Source: Streptomyces flavidovirens DSM 40150 (lineage in GTDB: Bacteria; Actinomycetota; Actinomycetes; Streptomycetales; Streptomycetaceae). From it: a stretch of DNA of 64,000 nucleotides. The notes beneath the pieces were generated by a model, which saw nothing but the letters and a program-made list of their open reading frames with translations, was not told the origin of the DNA and searched no databases. The stretch lies in contig NZ_AUBE01000002.1 in NCBI RefSeq assembly GCF_000429085.1, forward strand, positions 474,824-538,823, read 5' to 3'. Of the stretch, positions 34,567 to 43,117 are shown piece by piece (within the stretch, counting starts at the first letter, position 1; each line of letters begins with the position of its first letter). The position numbers and the translations under genes were made by a program.

Positions 34567-35922
34567 TCAACGGGGCAGGGCAAGGGTTGGGCGGGAGAAC
34601 GTCTCGATCTCCTCGCGGAGTTCGCGGGCGAGGGGCACGTCGAGGAATGCGGGTTGGAGCAAGGCCGTGCGCACGCGCCGGGCGGAGTGGATGATGCCCG
34701 CGTTGTGTTGGTCGGCAGGCAGGTCAAGGACGGGGCGAACGGCTTCAGCGGCACCGTCGAGGTCGCCGGTGTAGAGGCGGGCCAGGGCGAGGTTGGTGCG
34801 GGCACCTGCGGCCGGGCCAAAAGACCAGTTGGTGTGGTCGGGGTCGTTGGAGCCGTCAGCGGCCTGGGTGGCACGGCGTAAGAGCTGGGCGTCGCCGTGG
34901 CCGAGCAGGACGTGGGCCTCGACGTCGTAGTAGTCCTGGCGGATGCGGGGGAAGGTGAACAGACCGCCAAGCGCGTCCAGGTCGTCGGGGACAGTGGCCT
35001 CGCGCATGTCTGCAGCGCGTTGGGTGGCCTGGGTGACGGTGTCGGCGTCACCGAGGAGCGAGGCAGCGCAGGCTTCGAGGCTGTATAGCCATACGGTGAC
35101 AGTGCCGTTCTGGGAGGTAGCACCGGCTTGCCCCTGACGGGCGTAGTGCAGGGCGTCGGTGGGGCGCTCGGCCCAGTAGGAGATCAAGGACTGCAGGCCA
35201 CGGACCCAGGCGCCCATGGCGGGGTGCTCGGCCTTGTCGGCACAGACGGCAGCGGTCCGGGCCTGCATCATCGCCGCGCTCGGGTCGCCCAGGTCATGGC
35301 CCGCCTTGGCCAGCATCCCGGACGACAGCGCGGCGATCAGGTAGAGGTCGCGGAGCTGGACGGGGCGGGCGCGGCCGGACTCGAGGAGGCGGAAGGTCTC
35401 GTCCTGCACGCTGATCAGGTCGTCCAGGACGGTGCCGAGCGGCACCCTCACGTAGGCGGCGGCCAGGCGCCGTACCTCGTCCTGGAGGAAACCCATGGTC
35501 TCCTCGCCGACCTGTCCTCGTTCTTCTCCCATGGCGAATGCCATCGCGCGCCGTGCTGCCATAGCTGCGTTTCTTCCCATCTCGTGCAGGCCCGCGCCGA
35601 ACGCGGCGTCGGGTGGGGCGGTGTACGACATGCCGGGTCGCCCGGATGCGGGCGCGGAGGTGAGCGCGTCGGGAGCCGGGGACCACAGCTCGTCGATGCT
35701 GTGGCCCAGGAGGTGGACCAAGACCCGCCGGGAGTCCGGGTGCGGCCGGCCGGTGCCGTAGTACCAGCGCTCAAAGGTCGCCTCGGAGACCGTGAGCGTC
35801 CTGTACTTCGCCAGGCCCTCCATCTGGGCCAGTTCACCGGCGGCTGCCGTGAAGTGGGAGAGGAAGACGTCGAAGTCCCGCCACTCCCTGGTATCGAGCA
35901 GCACGCGTAACAGCGTGACCAT
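34567..35922 (-). CDS. TPR-type regulator-like protein with N-terminal DNA-binding-like domain
   Basis: A 451-residue protein. Residues 1-90 (FDVFLSHFTAAAGELAQMEG, TVSEATFERWYYGTGRPHPD, RRVLVHLLGHSIDELWSPAP) resemble the degenerate helix-turn-helix head of a Streptomyces regulator family. The rest is all-helical, with repeats such as SAAMMQARTAAVCADKAEH and ARTNLALARLYTGDLDGAAE like tetratricopeptide units. The ATG at 35922 has GGGAGG 6 bases upstream. It is divergent from an RsbW-like ATPase, a frequent pairing in Streptomyces. A regulatory role is inferred from architecture. Confidence 0.7.
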   Translation of the reverse strand: MVTLLRVLLDTREWRDFDVFLSHFTAAAGELAQMEGLAKYRTLTVSEATFERWYYGTGRPHPDSRRVLVHLLGHSIDELWSPAPDALTSAPASGRPGMSYTAPPDAAFGAGLHEMGRNAAMAARRAMAFAMGEERGQVGEETMGFLQDEVRRLAAAYVRVPLGTVLDDLISVQDETFRLLESGRARPVQLRDLYLIAALSSGMLAKAGHDLGDPSAAMMQARTAAVCADKAEHPAMGAWVRGLQSLISYWAERPTDALHYARQGQAGATSQNGTVTVWLYSLEACAASLLGDADTVTQATQRAADMREATVPDDLDALGGLFTFPRIRQDYYDVEAHVLLGHGDAQLLRRATQAADGSNDPDHTNWSFGPAAGARTNLALARLYTGDLDGAAEAVRPVLDLPADQHNAGIIHSARRVRTALLQPAFLDVPLARELREEIETFSRPTLALPR

Positions 35923-36034
35923 CGCGCTCCCTCCCCTGTCCGCCATGTCATTTCCGACCGTAGCCCTACGACGTCTTGTATTCCCTTCCCTGACAGCCCT
36001 GTTGGGAAAGGTGAGGTGGGGGTGAGGGAAACCG

Positions 36035-36622
36035 ATGCCGCACCTCACTCTGCGGACGGAATCCGAGGTCCGGATGCGGGTGGATCTGTTCCGCACGCGA
36101 CCGCCATGCTCGATGTGTCCCTGCCGACGAACCGGCTACTGCGACACGAAGAAGGAAGTGACAGCCGACGTGATCGAGGCCCGTACGGAAGCCGCCGCCC
36201 CTGTCGACTGCGAGTGGTCGATGAGCTACACCATGGTCGAGGGCTCGGTCGGTCTCGCCCGCATCCACACACGCCGGCAACTGACCACATGGAACTGGAC
36301 CGGCGACATCCAGGACGCTGCGATCATCGTCAGCGAATTGGTCACCAACGCCGTCTGGCACGCACACAAACGCGGCCACGTCCTGGGGCTGCGCCTCGCC
36401 GTGCTGGAGGACCACACACTGGTCATCGACGTCAGCGACCCCATCGCAGCCTTCTCCGGTTTCCCCTACGCCGGTCGCCCGGTCGCACCCAGCGATCAGG
36501 ACGAAAGCGGCCGGGGGCTGCTCGTCACCCGCGGGCTCGGTGCGGAGGTGACCTGGTTCCTGCGCCGACACGTCGGTAAGACCGTCCGCGCCACCCTCAC
36601 TGCCGCCCGCCCGACGGCCTGA
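36035..36622 (+). CDS. RsbW/SpoIIAB-like ATP-binding protein with Cys-rich N-terminus
   Basis: A 195-residue protein. Residues 65-190 are a HATPase_c_2 domain like anti-sigma kinases: N-box IIVSELVTNAVWHAHKRG, G1-type LVIDVSDP, and ESGRGLLVTRGLGAEVTWFL. Before it lies a cysteine cluster, PPCSMCPCRRTGYC (Cys 25, 28, 30 and 36), not usual for the family. The ATG at 36035 has GAGGG about 6 bases upstream, and codon use in the extension looks coding; a later GTG near 36170 would remove the cluster. Divergent from the TPR-type regulator, with about 110 bases between. Partner protein unknown. Confidence 0.75.
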   Translation: MPHLTLRTESEVRMRVDLFRTRPPCSMCPCRRTGYCDTKKEVTADVIEARTEAAAPVDCEWSMSYTMVEGSVGLARIHTRRQLTTWNWTGDIQDAAIIVSELVTNAVWHAHKRGHVLGLRLAVLEDHTLVIDVSDPIAAFSGFPYAGRPVAPSDQDESGRGLLVTRGLGAEVTWFLRRHVGKTVRATLTAARPTA

Positions 36623-36818
36623 CTGGATGGCCGCAAGCCTGCGCACCCGAAGCCACCGCGCCATCTCCACGACCGGCAACTACCGCACTGCCAGGGGGAA
36701 ACCAACAGGTGGCTGTCCTGGGCCGGGCCTTCGTGCTGAGCGTTCCTTGGTCGGATCACATGCTCAGGCGACGACCGCTCGCACGTACGGCAGTTATTAG
36801 TCCGAGTGATCAAGTACG

Positions 36819-36836
36819 AGGGCCCGTTCGGGCCCT
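36819..36836. terminator. Bidirectional hairpin terminator
   Basis: AGGGCCC at 36819-36825, loop GTTC, then GGGCCCT at 36830-36836, between the convergent ATPase and putative immunity genes. Confidence 0.6.
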
Positions 36837-36847
36837 GAGGTTAAGCA

Positions 36848-37360
36848 TCAAGTTAGGGTTCGGCCGACGCCAACCCTCGTGCGAGGGATCACGCTCCCAG
36901 CGCTGGCGCGTGCAGACAGCTCCAGCGTCACCACGTTCGCATCCGGGCCACCGGACACCTTGACCGCGCGCGGCCAGCTCGTCCCGCCCTTTGGAACGTT
37001 CGCGTCGAGTTGCACTGCGCGCACTGCCTCGCCGTTCTCGCTGAACACCCAGAGCGAAGGGCCTTCGTACGATGTCGTGGAGACCGACCAGTCGACCGGG
37101 TCCCCCACCGCGTCGGAGATGTCATCGCTGTCGGTCCCGTACGCGAAGACCTGCACCCGGTCCCAGTCGAACCCGGTCATGCCGGACAGTGGCACCGCTT
37201 CCGGTGTCCGCACCGCCGCGTCCAGCTTCGCTTGGAGAGCCTTGTCCGTCGTACTGGACAGTGGTGTCTCCCTGATGAACAAATACCAGGCGACCACCAG
37301 CGCCAAGGCCAGTGCCGCCACCGCGACCAGCCACAACTTGCGGACGCCCCGCATGCCCAC
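36848..37360 (-). CDS. Single-pass membrane protein, candidate immunity protein
   Basis: A 170-residue protein with one N-terminal membrane segment (LWLVAVAALALALVVAWYLF, about residues 9-28) and an extracytoplasmic domain of about 140 residues with no recognised family. It starts 3 bases after the stop of the putative effector gene (GTG at 37360, GGGGAG upstream; an ATG at 37354 is also possible), so it is translationally linked to it. A small membrane-anchored partner right behind an effector-like gene fits an immunity protein acting outside the membrane, but that is inference. Confidence 0.65.
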   Translation of the reverse strand: MGMRGVRKLWLVAVAALALALVVAWYLFIRETPLSSTTDKALQAKLDAAVRTPEAVPLSGMTGFDWDRVQVFAYGTDSDDISDAVGDPVDWSVSTTSYEGPSLWVFSENGEAVRAVQLDANVPKGGTSWPRAVKVSGGPDANVVTLELSARASAGSVIPRTRVGVGRTLT

Positions 37361-37363
37361 GCC

Positions 37364-38479
37364 CTAGCTCCCCGGGCCCGGGTCGCCCGGGTCCCTGCCC
37401 TCGTGAGCGCCGCCCTTCACCCCGTTGCTGTGCCCGTGCTCTCCGATCTCCACCTTGTCGCTGGCCACGAGGTTCCCGTCGCGGTCCATCACCACGGTGG
37501 TGCCTAGCTGCACCGCCGACTGAGTCTTCGCGGCCAACTGGGCCGGTGTGTCCGTCGGGTTGTTCATGGCGATGCGGCGCCCGACCTCGTTGTTGTAGAG
37601 GTCCATGGCCTCACGGTCCTTCGGGTTCCCCGGCAGGCGCTCGTGCGCGGTCCCGTACTGCTCGGTCCACTCGGGGCCGAATCGCTGGGTCATCAGCGCG
37701 TTCCAGTACGCATGCCTGAAGGCATCCATGTGACCGTCGTTGCGGTCCTCGGGGAAGCGCGCCTGGCACTCCTCCCAGGCGCGCTCCTTGATGTCCTTGA
37801 AGTCGCTCTTCTCGACGACACTCAGGTCGCTGAGCAGATTCTCCTCGCCCTGGGTGATCCGCTCACCAAAATAGTCCGTCACTCCACGGGGGTCGTCGGT
37901 GACTTGGTACTCGCGGAGGATCTCCTTGGGGCTCTTCCGCCGCCCCATGTGCACGACGTCGTTGAACGCGTCACGGCGCGTGCCACCGTCGTCCTTGAGG
38001 TCCCAGGCGATCCGTTCGTCGGCCTTGTCGCCCATCCGCAGCGCGTCCTGGATCTGGGTGTGCGCCTCTGCCAGGTTGTCCCGGACGGGGCCGCTGCGGT
38101 GGTCGGGGTCGTGGATCAACGCCGGCGGCAAGTCGAGGCTTCCGTCCGGGGCGACCTCCGCGCCGTTCTCGCGGGCCTTCTTCAGGCCCGCGCGCAGGTG
38201 CTGCTGTGCGGTGCGGATGTCGGCCACGGCCATCTCAAGGGCCAGCCGAATGGCGTCGGCCTCTTGCTGTGCGAACTCCAACTGAGTGAGTTCCTCCACC
38301 CAGTTGCTGCGGGCTGCCTCGTACGCGGGGCCCGACCAGCCGCTCTTCTCGAGAACGTCCTTGACCTCGGTCCGATAGCGATAGGCCAGACCCTTGAGCT
38401 TCCTGACCTGTTCCTCCCAGGCCTCCGCCGCCTTGAGCACCAGGCCGGCGTCGGCCCCGTCCAATTGGGCGACCGTCAT
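37364..38479 (-). CDS. WXG100/LXG-like protein with C-terminal DUF6973-like domain, putative secreted effector
   Basis: A 371-residue protein of two parts. Residues 1-110 are a long helical hairpin (VLKAAEAWEEQVRKLKGLAY, SGWSGPAYEAARSNWVEELT) in the style of ESX/type VII substrates, including a central SGWSG turn like the WXG motif. After a variable middle, residues 240-340 hold GHMDAFRHAYWNALMTQRFG, TAHERLPGN and EAMDLYNNEVGRRIA, a pattern I associate with the DUF6973 family; the repeated His/Asp/Asn residues could form a metal or catalytic site. The ATG at 38479 overlaps the upstream stop (ATGA). Toxicity is not shown by sequence alone. Confidence 0.7.
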   Translation of the reverse strand: MTVAQLDGADAGLVLKAAEAWEEQVRKLKGLAYRYRTEVKDVLEKSGWSGPAYEAARSNWVEELTQLEFAQQEADAIRLALEMAVADIRTAQQHLRAGLKKARENGAEVAPDGSLDLPPALIHDPDHRSGPVRDNLAEAHTQIQDALRMGDKADERIAWDLKDDGGTRRDAFNDVVHMGRRKSPKEILREYQVTDDPRGVTDYFGERITQGEENLLSDLSVVEKSDFKDIKERAWEECQARFPEDRNDGHMDAFRHAYWNALMTQRFGPEWTEQYGTAHERLPGNPKDREAMDLYNNEVGRRIAMNNPTDTPAQLAAKTQSAVQLGTTVVMDRDGNLVASDKVEIGEHGHSNGVKGGAHEGRDPGDPGPGS

Positions 38480-38841
38480 CCCCACGGGCTGTCACCACCC
38501 TGCATGCCGGACGTGTTGACCACTTCCGCCGCCCGGTAGTTCTGGCTGTTGTACTGCAGGTTCCCGCCGGTGCGCCCGATCCTCTCGGCGAGTGCATTGT
38601 TCTGGTCGTCCCACAGCCGCGCGGTGCTCTTCAACTGGTCCTCGCTCAGCCAGCCGTCCACTCCCCCGGCCGCTCGACGTGTCGCGGTGCAGGTCGGCTC
38701 CGCCGCGGACAGCAGTGCCTGCCGGATGTCCAGCGCATCACCGCCGGCCTTCTTGATCGCGTCGGGATCGGCGGCGTAACCCCGCTCACCGTCACGCAAC
38801 TCAGCCCTACAGTTCCCCCTCAAGATCTGTGTGCCCTTCAT
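38476..38841 (-). CDS. WXG100-like small helical protein
   Basis: A 121-residue protein (from ATG 38841) whose body is two long helices: DPDAIKKAGGDALDIRQALL and DQLKSTARLWDDQNNALAER, joined by GGVDGWLSED, the usual ESX/WXG100 turn. A later TTG at 38799, with AGGG 5 bases upstream, would give a 107-residue protein beginning MRDGERGYAADP, closer to typical family members. Its stop overlaps the start of the effector-like gene (ATGA), as expected for a secretion partner or chaperone. A TACTGT -10 box just before 38841 could make that ATG leaderless. Confidence 0.7.
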   Translation of the reverse strand: MKGTQILRGNCRAELRDGERGYAADPDAIKKAGGDALDIRQALLSAAEPTCTATRRAAGGVDGWLSEDQLKSTARLWDDQNNALAERIGRTGGNLQYNSQNYRAAEVVNTSGMQGGDSPWG

Positions 38842-39041
38842 CCTCACAGTAAGAGGTGGACGCATGAGGCATCTTGAGGGGTTCCGGGCGATTGTCCGTG
38901 GAACTGTCGAGATCGACGGGCGGCTGACCACACTGCCCGTCGGCAGAGCACCGCTGTGCAGGATGGCGGCTCACGCCCCCGCACCGCACCCCCGGCCCCC
39001 GCGCTCCGCACCCCGGATCCCGCACCCGGTGCCCACACCCC

Positions 39042-39737
39042 CTACCCGTCCAGCACCGCCCGCCACTCCCGTACCGCGTCCGCGGACACCGGTCCCGACC
39101 ACCCGCCCGGTCGCGCCGCGCTGCCGATGTGGAACGCGTTGATACCGGCGGCCCGGAGGGCGGGGAGGTGGTCGAGGCGCAGGCCGCCGCCGACCAGGAG
39201 CTGCGGCAGATAGCCCGGTGCGCCCCGCCGCCCCGCAGCCGCCTCCGCCAGCAGCACCGGCATCCCCGCGTCGACGCCCTCCGCCGCACCGGCGGTCAGG
39301 TACGTGTCCAGGCCGGGCAGCTCCGCGAGCCGCTTGCGCAACGCGTCACGGTCCGCCGCCCGGTCGATCGCCCGGTGGAACGTCCACCGGCAGCCCTCGA
39401 TCTCCGCCACCACCCGCTCGACCGCGACCAGGTCGGGATTCCCGTCCGCGTCGAGGAAGCCGAGTACGAACTCGTCGGCCCCCTCCGCGAGCATCCCGCG
39501 CGCCGCGAGCACCAGCTCGTCGACGTCCCCGGCGAGGAACCCGTCCGCCAGCCTCAGCATCACGCGCAGCGGAATGTCCACGGCCGCACGGATCCGTGCG
39601 AAGGTCTCGCGGGACGGGGTCAGGCCGTCCGCCGCCATGTCGGTGACCAGCTCAAGGCGGTCCGCCCCTCCGGACTGGGCGGCGATCGCGTCCTCCGCGT
39701 CGAGGGCGATCACCTCCAGGACTGCACGGTTGTTCAT
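39042..39737 (-). CDS. cutC: CutC-family copper homeostasis protein
   Basis: A 231-residue TIM-barrel protein. Family motifs are LEVIALDAEDAIAAQSGGAD, RLELVTDMAADGLTPS, FHRAIDRAADRDALRKRLAE and LLVGGGLRLDHLPALRAAGI near the C-terminus. CutC was named for copper tolerance; its biochemical role is still debated. Position supports the copper link: it is divergent from copA, with a CsoR-type operator in the 200 bases between them. Confidence 0.9.
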   Translation of the reverse strand: MNNRAVLEVIALDAEDAIAAQSGGADRLELVTDMAADGLTPSRETFARIRAAVDIPLRVMLRLADGFLAGDVDELVLAARGMLAEGADEFVLGFLDADGNPDLVAVERVVAEIEGCRWTFHRAIDRAADRDALRKRLAELPGLDTYLTAGAAEGVDAGMPVLLAEAAAGRRGAPGYLPQLLVGGGLRLDHLPALRAAGINAFHIGSAARPGGWSGPVSADAVREWRAVLDG

Positions 39738-39865
39738 GGGACCCCATTCCTCGGAAAAGCGGCGACTACAGGTCTAGTCCAATATCCACCCTAGAGCCCC
39801 CACCCCGCCAGCGCATCAGAAGCTTGCGCGGGGCGGTGGCGGGGGGTATACATGGACCCCACACC

Positions 39866-39886
39866 AGATACCCCCCTGGGGTATCT
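39866..39886. promoter_or_regulatory. CsoR operator
   Basis: Perfect 9-bp inverted repeat AGATACCCC/GGGGTATCT with a 3-base centre, the hallmark of CsoR copper-sensing repressor sites. It lies 52 bases before copA. A second GGGGGTATAC half-site is at about 39843-39852, nearer cutC. CsoR releases DNA on binding Cu(I), so copA should be copper-induced. No csoR gene is in this window. Confidence 0.85.
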
Positions 39887-39938
39887 GTGTTGAGTATCGG
39901 ATCTGGTTCCCAGGCAGCCCACCACCCGAGGGGTAGAA

Positions 39939-42254
39939 GTGACCACGACGCCCATAACCTCCACCGGAGCCGACGCCGAAGTCGAAACCGGAGCCGAAGT
40001 CGAACTCGCCATCGGCGGCATGACCTGCGCCTCGTGCGCCGCCCGCATCGAGAAGAAGCTGAACCGGATGGACGGCGTCGAGGCGACCGTCAACTACGCC
40101 ACCGAAAAGGCCAAGGTCACCTACCGGGGCGAGGACGTCTCCGTACAAGACCTGATCGCGACGGTTGAGGCCACCGGCTACACGGCGAAGGAGCCGCCCC
40201 CGGTACGAGCGGCCCCGGTACGAGCGGCCCCGGAGCCCGGCGCCGAGGAGACCCCGGCGGCGGACTACGACGAGCTGCGGCCGCTTCGCCAGCGGCTGGT
40301 CACCGCCACAGTCCTCGCGGTGCCGGTCATCGCGATGGCGATGGTCCCCGCCCTGCAGATCGAGTTCTGGCAGTGGCTGTCGCTGACACTGACCGCCCCG
40401 GTCGTCACGTACGCCGCCTGGCCCTTCCACCGCGCCGCGTGGACCAACGCCAAGCACGGCGCGGCGACGATGGACACGCTGATCTCGGTCGGTACGTCCG
40501 CGGCGTTCCTGTGGTCGGTGTGGGCGCTGTTCTTCGGTACCGCCGGTACGCCCGGTATGACGCACGCCTTCGAGCTGACGATCTCGCACAGCGACGGCGC
40601 GGGGAACATCTACCTGGAGGTGGCGGCCGGCGTCACCGCGTTCATCCTGGCCGGGCGCTATTTCGAGGCCCGCTCCAAGCGCAAGGCGGGCGCCGCCCTG
40701 AAGGCGCTGCTTGAGCTGGGCGCCAAGAGCGTCACCGTACTGCGCGACGGCGGGCGCGAGGAGACCGTTCCCACCGCCGAACTGGCCGTCGGCGACCGTT
40801 TCCTGGTCCGCCCGGGCGAGAAGATCGCCACCGACGGCACCGTCGTCGAAGGCACCTCGGCGGTCGACGCCGCCATGCTCACCGGGGAGTCGGTCCCCGT
40901 CGAGGTGGTGCCCGGCGACACCGTCACCGGCGCGACCCTCAACGCCGGCGGGCGCCTGGTCGTCGAGGCCACGCGGGTGGGCGCCGACACCCAGCTCGCC
41001 CGCATGGCCAAGCTCGTGGAGGACGCCCAGAACGGCAAGGCGGCGGCCCAGCGGCTCGCCGACAAGATCTCCGCCGTCTTCGTCCCCGTCGTCATCGCCC
41101 TCGCACTCGGCACGCTCGGCTTCTGGCTCGGCAACGGCTCCGGCCTGACCGCCGCGTTCACGGCCGCCGTAGCCGTACTGATCATCGCCTGCCCCTGCGC
41201 GCTGGGACTGGCCACCCCGACCGCCCTCATGGTCGGCACCGGCCGCGGCGCCCAGCTCGGCATCCTGATCAAGGGCCCTGAAGTACTGGAGACCACCCGC
41301 AAGGTCGACACGATCGTCCTCGACAAGACCGGCACCGTCACCACCGGCAGGATGACCCTCCTCGCCGTCCACACCACCCCCACCACCACCGAGACCGAGG
41401 TACTGCGCCTGGCGGGCGCCCTGGAGCACGCCTCCGAGCACCCGATCGCCCGGGCCGTGGCGGCGGGAGCCGCCGAGCGGACCGGCGGCTCCCTGCCCGT
41501 CCCCGAGGACTTCGCGAACGTACCCGGCCTCGGCGTTCAGGGCGTCGTCGAGGGCCACGCGGTCCTGGTCGGGCGCGGCAGGCTGCTCGCCGAGTGGGCG
41601 ATGACCCTGCCCGTCGAACTCGACCGCGCCCGGACCGCCGCCGAGGCGGCGGGCCGTACCGCGATCGCAGTGGCCTGGGACGGCGAGGCCCGCGCGGTCC
41701 TGGAGGTCGCCGACGCGGTCAAGGACACCAGCCCGCAAGCCATCCGCCGGCTGCGCGCCCTCGGCCTCACCCCGATCCTGCTGACCGGCGACAACCAGGC
41801 CGTCGCCGAAACGGTCGCCCGCGAAGTGGGCATCGACGAGGTCATCGCGGAGGTCATGCCGCAGGACAAGGTCGCCGTCATCAAGAGGCTCCAGGCCGAG
41901 GGGCGCAGCGTGGCCATGGTCGGTGACGGCGTCAACGACGCCGCCGCGCTCGCCCAGGCCGACCTCGGCCTCGCCATGGGAACCGGCACCGACGCCGCCA
42001 TCGAAGCCGGCGACCTCACCCTCGTACGGGGCGACCTCCTCGCCGCGGCCGACGCCATCCGCCTCTCCCGCAAGACGCTCGGCACCATCAAGTCCAACCT
42101 CTTCTGGGCCTTCGCGTACAACGTCGCCGCCCTCCCCCTGGCCGCGGCCGGCCTCCTCAACCCGATGATGGCCGGAGCCGCCATGGCCTTCTCGTCCGTC
42201 TTCGTCGTCGGCAACTCCCTGCGCCTGCGCGGCTTCAAGGCCGCGACCGACTGA
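39939..42254 (+). CDS. copA: Copper-translocating P1B-type ATPase
   Basis: A 771-residue Cu(I) exporter. One N-terminal heavy-metal domain carries [15 protein letters not shown] (Cys 30 and 33). The membrane CPC motif ([11 protein letters not shown]) is near residue 418, the phosphorylation site DKTGTVTTG near 462, the SEHPIARAV histidine-proline motif follows, and the hinge [18 protein letters not shown] is near 660. The linker after the metal domain has a 15-bp DNA duplication ([11 protein letters not shown]). The GTG at 39939 follows GAGGGG by 6 bases. Controlled by the CsoR site upstream. Confidence 0.95.
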   Translation: MTTTPITSTGADAEVETGAEVELAIGGMTCASCAARIEKKLNRMDGVEATVNYATEKAKVTYRGEDVSVQDLIATVEATGYTAKEPPPVRAAPVRAAPEPGAEETPAADYDELRPLRQRLVTATVLAVPVIAMAMVPALQIEFWQWLSLTLTAPVVTYAAWPFHRAAWTNAKHGAATMDTLISVGTSAAFLWSVWALFFGTAGTPGMTHAFELTISHSDGAGNIYLEVAAGVTAFILAGRYFEARSKRKAGAALKALLELGAKSVTVLRDGGREETVPTAELAVGDRFLVRPGEKIATDGTVVEGTSAVDAAMLTGESVPVEVVPGDTVTGATLNAGGRLVVEATRVGADTQLARMAKLVEDAQNGKAAAQRLADKISAVFVPVVIALALGTLGFWLGNGSGLTAAFTAAVAVLIIACPCALGLATPTALMVGTGRGAQLGILIKGPEVLETTRKVDTIVLDKTGTVTTGRMTLLAVHTTPTTTETEVLRLAGALEHASEHPIARAVAAGAAERTGGSLPVPEDFANVPGLGVQGVVEGHAVLVGRGRLLAEWAMTLPVELDRARTAAEAAGRTAIAVAWDGEARAVLEVADAVKDTSPQAIRRLRALGLTPILLTGDNQAVAETVAREVGIDEVIAEVMPQDKVAVIKRLQAEGRSVAMVGDGVNDAAALAQADLGLAMGTGTDAAIEAGDLTLVRGDLLAAADAIRLSRKTLGTIKSNLFWAFAYNVAALPLAAAGLLNPMMAGAAMAFSSVFVVGNSLRLRGFKAATD
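40201..40230. repeat. 15-bp tandem duplication in copA
   Basis: CGGTACGAGCGGCCC twice in a row, encoding VRAAP repeats in the linker between the metal-binding domain and the first membrane segment. Confidence 0.85.
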
Positions 42255-42354
42255 GGGGACACAGTGGCCGGTTACTTACCTCCACGGGTCGCACAGCCGC
42301 AGGCCCGGCCACAGGCACGGACCGCAGGAGCCGGGCAGCATGTCCAGCGGCAGA

Positions 42355-42398
42355 ATGAACGGATGAACGGCATGAAGGGCATGAACGGCATGAACGCC
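42355..42398. repeat. 9-bp repeat of start codons at the HD-domain gene
   Basis: A partial unit ATGAACGG followed by ATGAACGGC, ATGAAGGGC, ATGAACGGC and ATGAACGCC. Each full unit contains an in-frame ATG, giving MNGMKGMNGMNA at the N-terminus. Confidence 0.85.
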
Positions 42399-43055
42399 AC
42401 AGACGCCGCCCCGCGCCACCCCGCGCACGACGACCTGATCCGCCGCTGGCTGGACACCGTCCCCGCCGGTACGGAGCTTTCGGCCGACCCTCGCCCGTAC
42501 GCCGAGAATCTCCTCGCCCGCTGGGCCGAACCGCAGCGGCGCTACCACTCCACGGACCACCTGGTCGCGGTCCTCGGCCACCTCGACACCCTCGCCGGCC
42601 ACGCCGACGACCCGGCCGCCGTCCGCCTCGCCGCCTGGTTCCACGACGCGGTCTACCGCCCCGACCGCTCCGAGAACGAGGAGCGCAGCGCCGTCCTCGC
42701 CGAGCGCGCGCTGTCCGAGCTGGAGCTCGACGGCGCCCGTACGGCCGAGGTGGCCCGACTGGTCCGCCTCACCGCCACCCACGACCCCGGTCCGGGCGAC
42801 ACCAACGGCGAGGCCCTCTGCGACGCGGACCTGGCGATCCTGGCCGCGCCCCCGGCGCAGTACGCCGCCTACGCGGCAGCGGTCCGCGAGGAGTACGGCT
42901 TCGTCCCGGACGACGCGTTCCGCCAGGGCCGGGCAGCGGTCCTGCGCCAGCTCCTGGAGCTGCCCACGCTGTTCCGTACGCCGCACGGGCAGGCCGAGTG
43001 GGAGGCGCGGGCGCGGCAGAACCTGGCGACGGAGCTGGACCTGCTCACCATCTGA
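42363..43055 (+). CDS. HD-domain hydrolase-like protein
   Basis: A 230-residue protein with a degenerate HD phosphohydrolase fold: RYHSTDHLVAVLGHLDTLAG (first His), AAWFHDAVYRPDRSENEERS (HD pair) and TATHDPGPGDTNGEALCDAD. This is the predicted metal-dependent HD superfamily found widely in bacteria; its substrate is unknown. Four in-frame ATG codons in a 9-bp array make the start uncertain; I give the first (42363). No ribosome-binding site is seen; an AGAATG-like -10 box overlaps the array. It follows copA by 108 bases. Confidence 0.75.
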   Translation: MNGMKGMNGMNATDAAPRHPAHDDLIRRWLDTVPAGTELSADPRPYAENLLARWAEPQRRYHSTDHLVAVLGHLDTLAGHADDPAAVRLAAWFHDAVYRPDRSENEERSAVLAERALSELELDGARTAEVARLVRLTATHDPGPGDTNGEALCDADLAILAAPPAQYAAYAAAVREEYGFVPDDAFRQGRAAVLRQLLELPTLFRTPHGQAEWEARARQNLATELDLLTI

Positions 43056-43117
43056 GACAGATGGGGCCGGCGAGGCCCGCAGGAATGCCGACAGCCTCAG
43101 CGGTGTTCTGACCAGTC

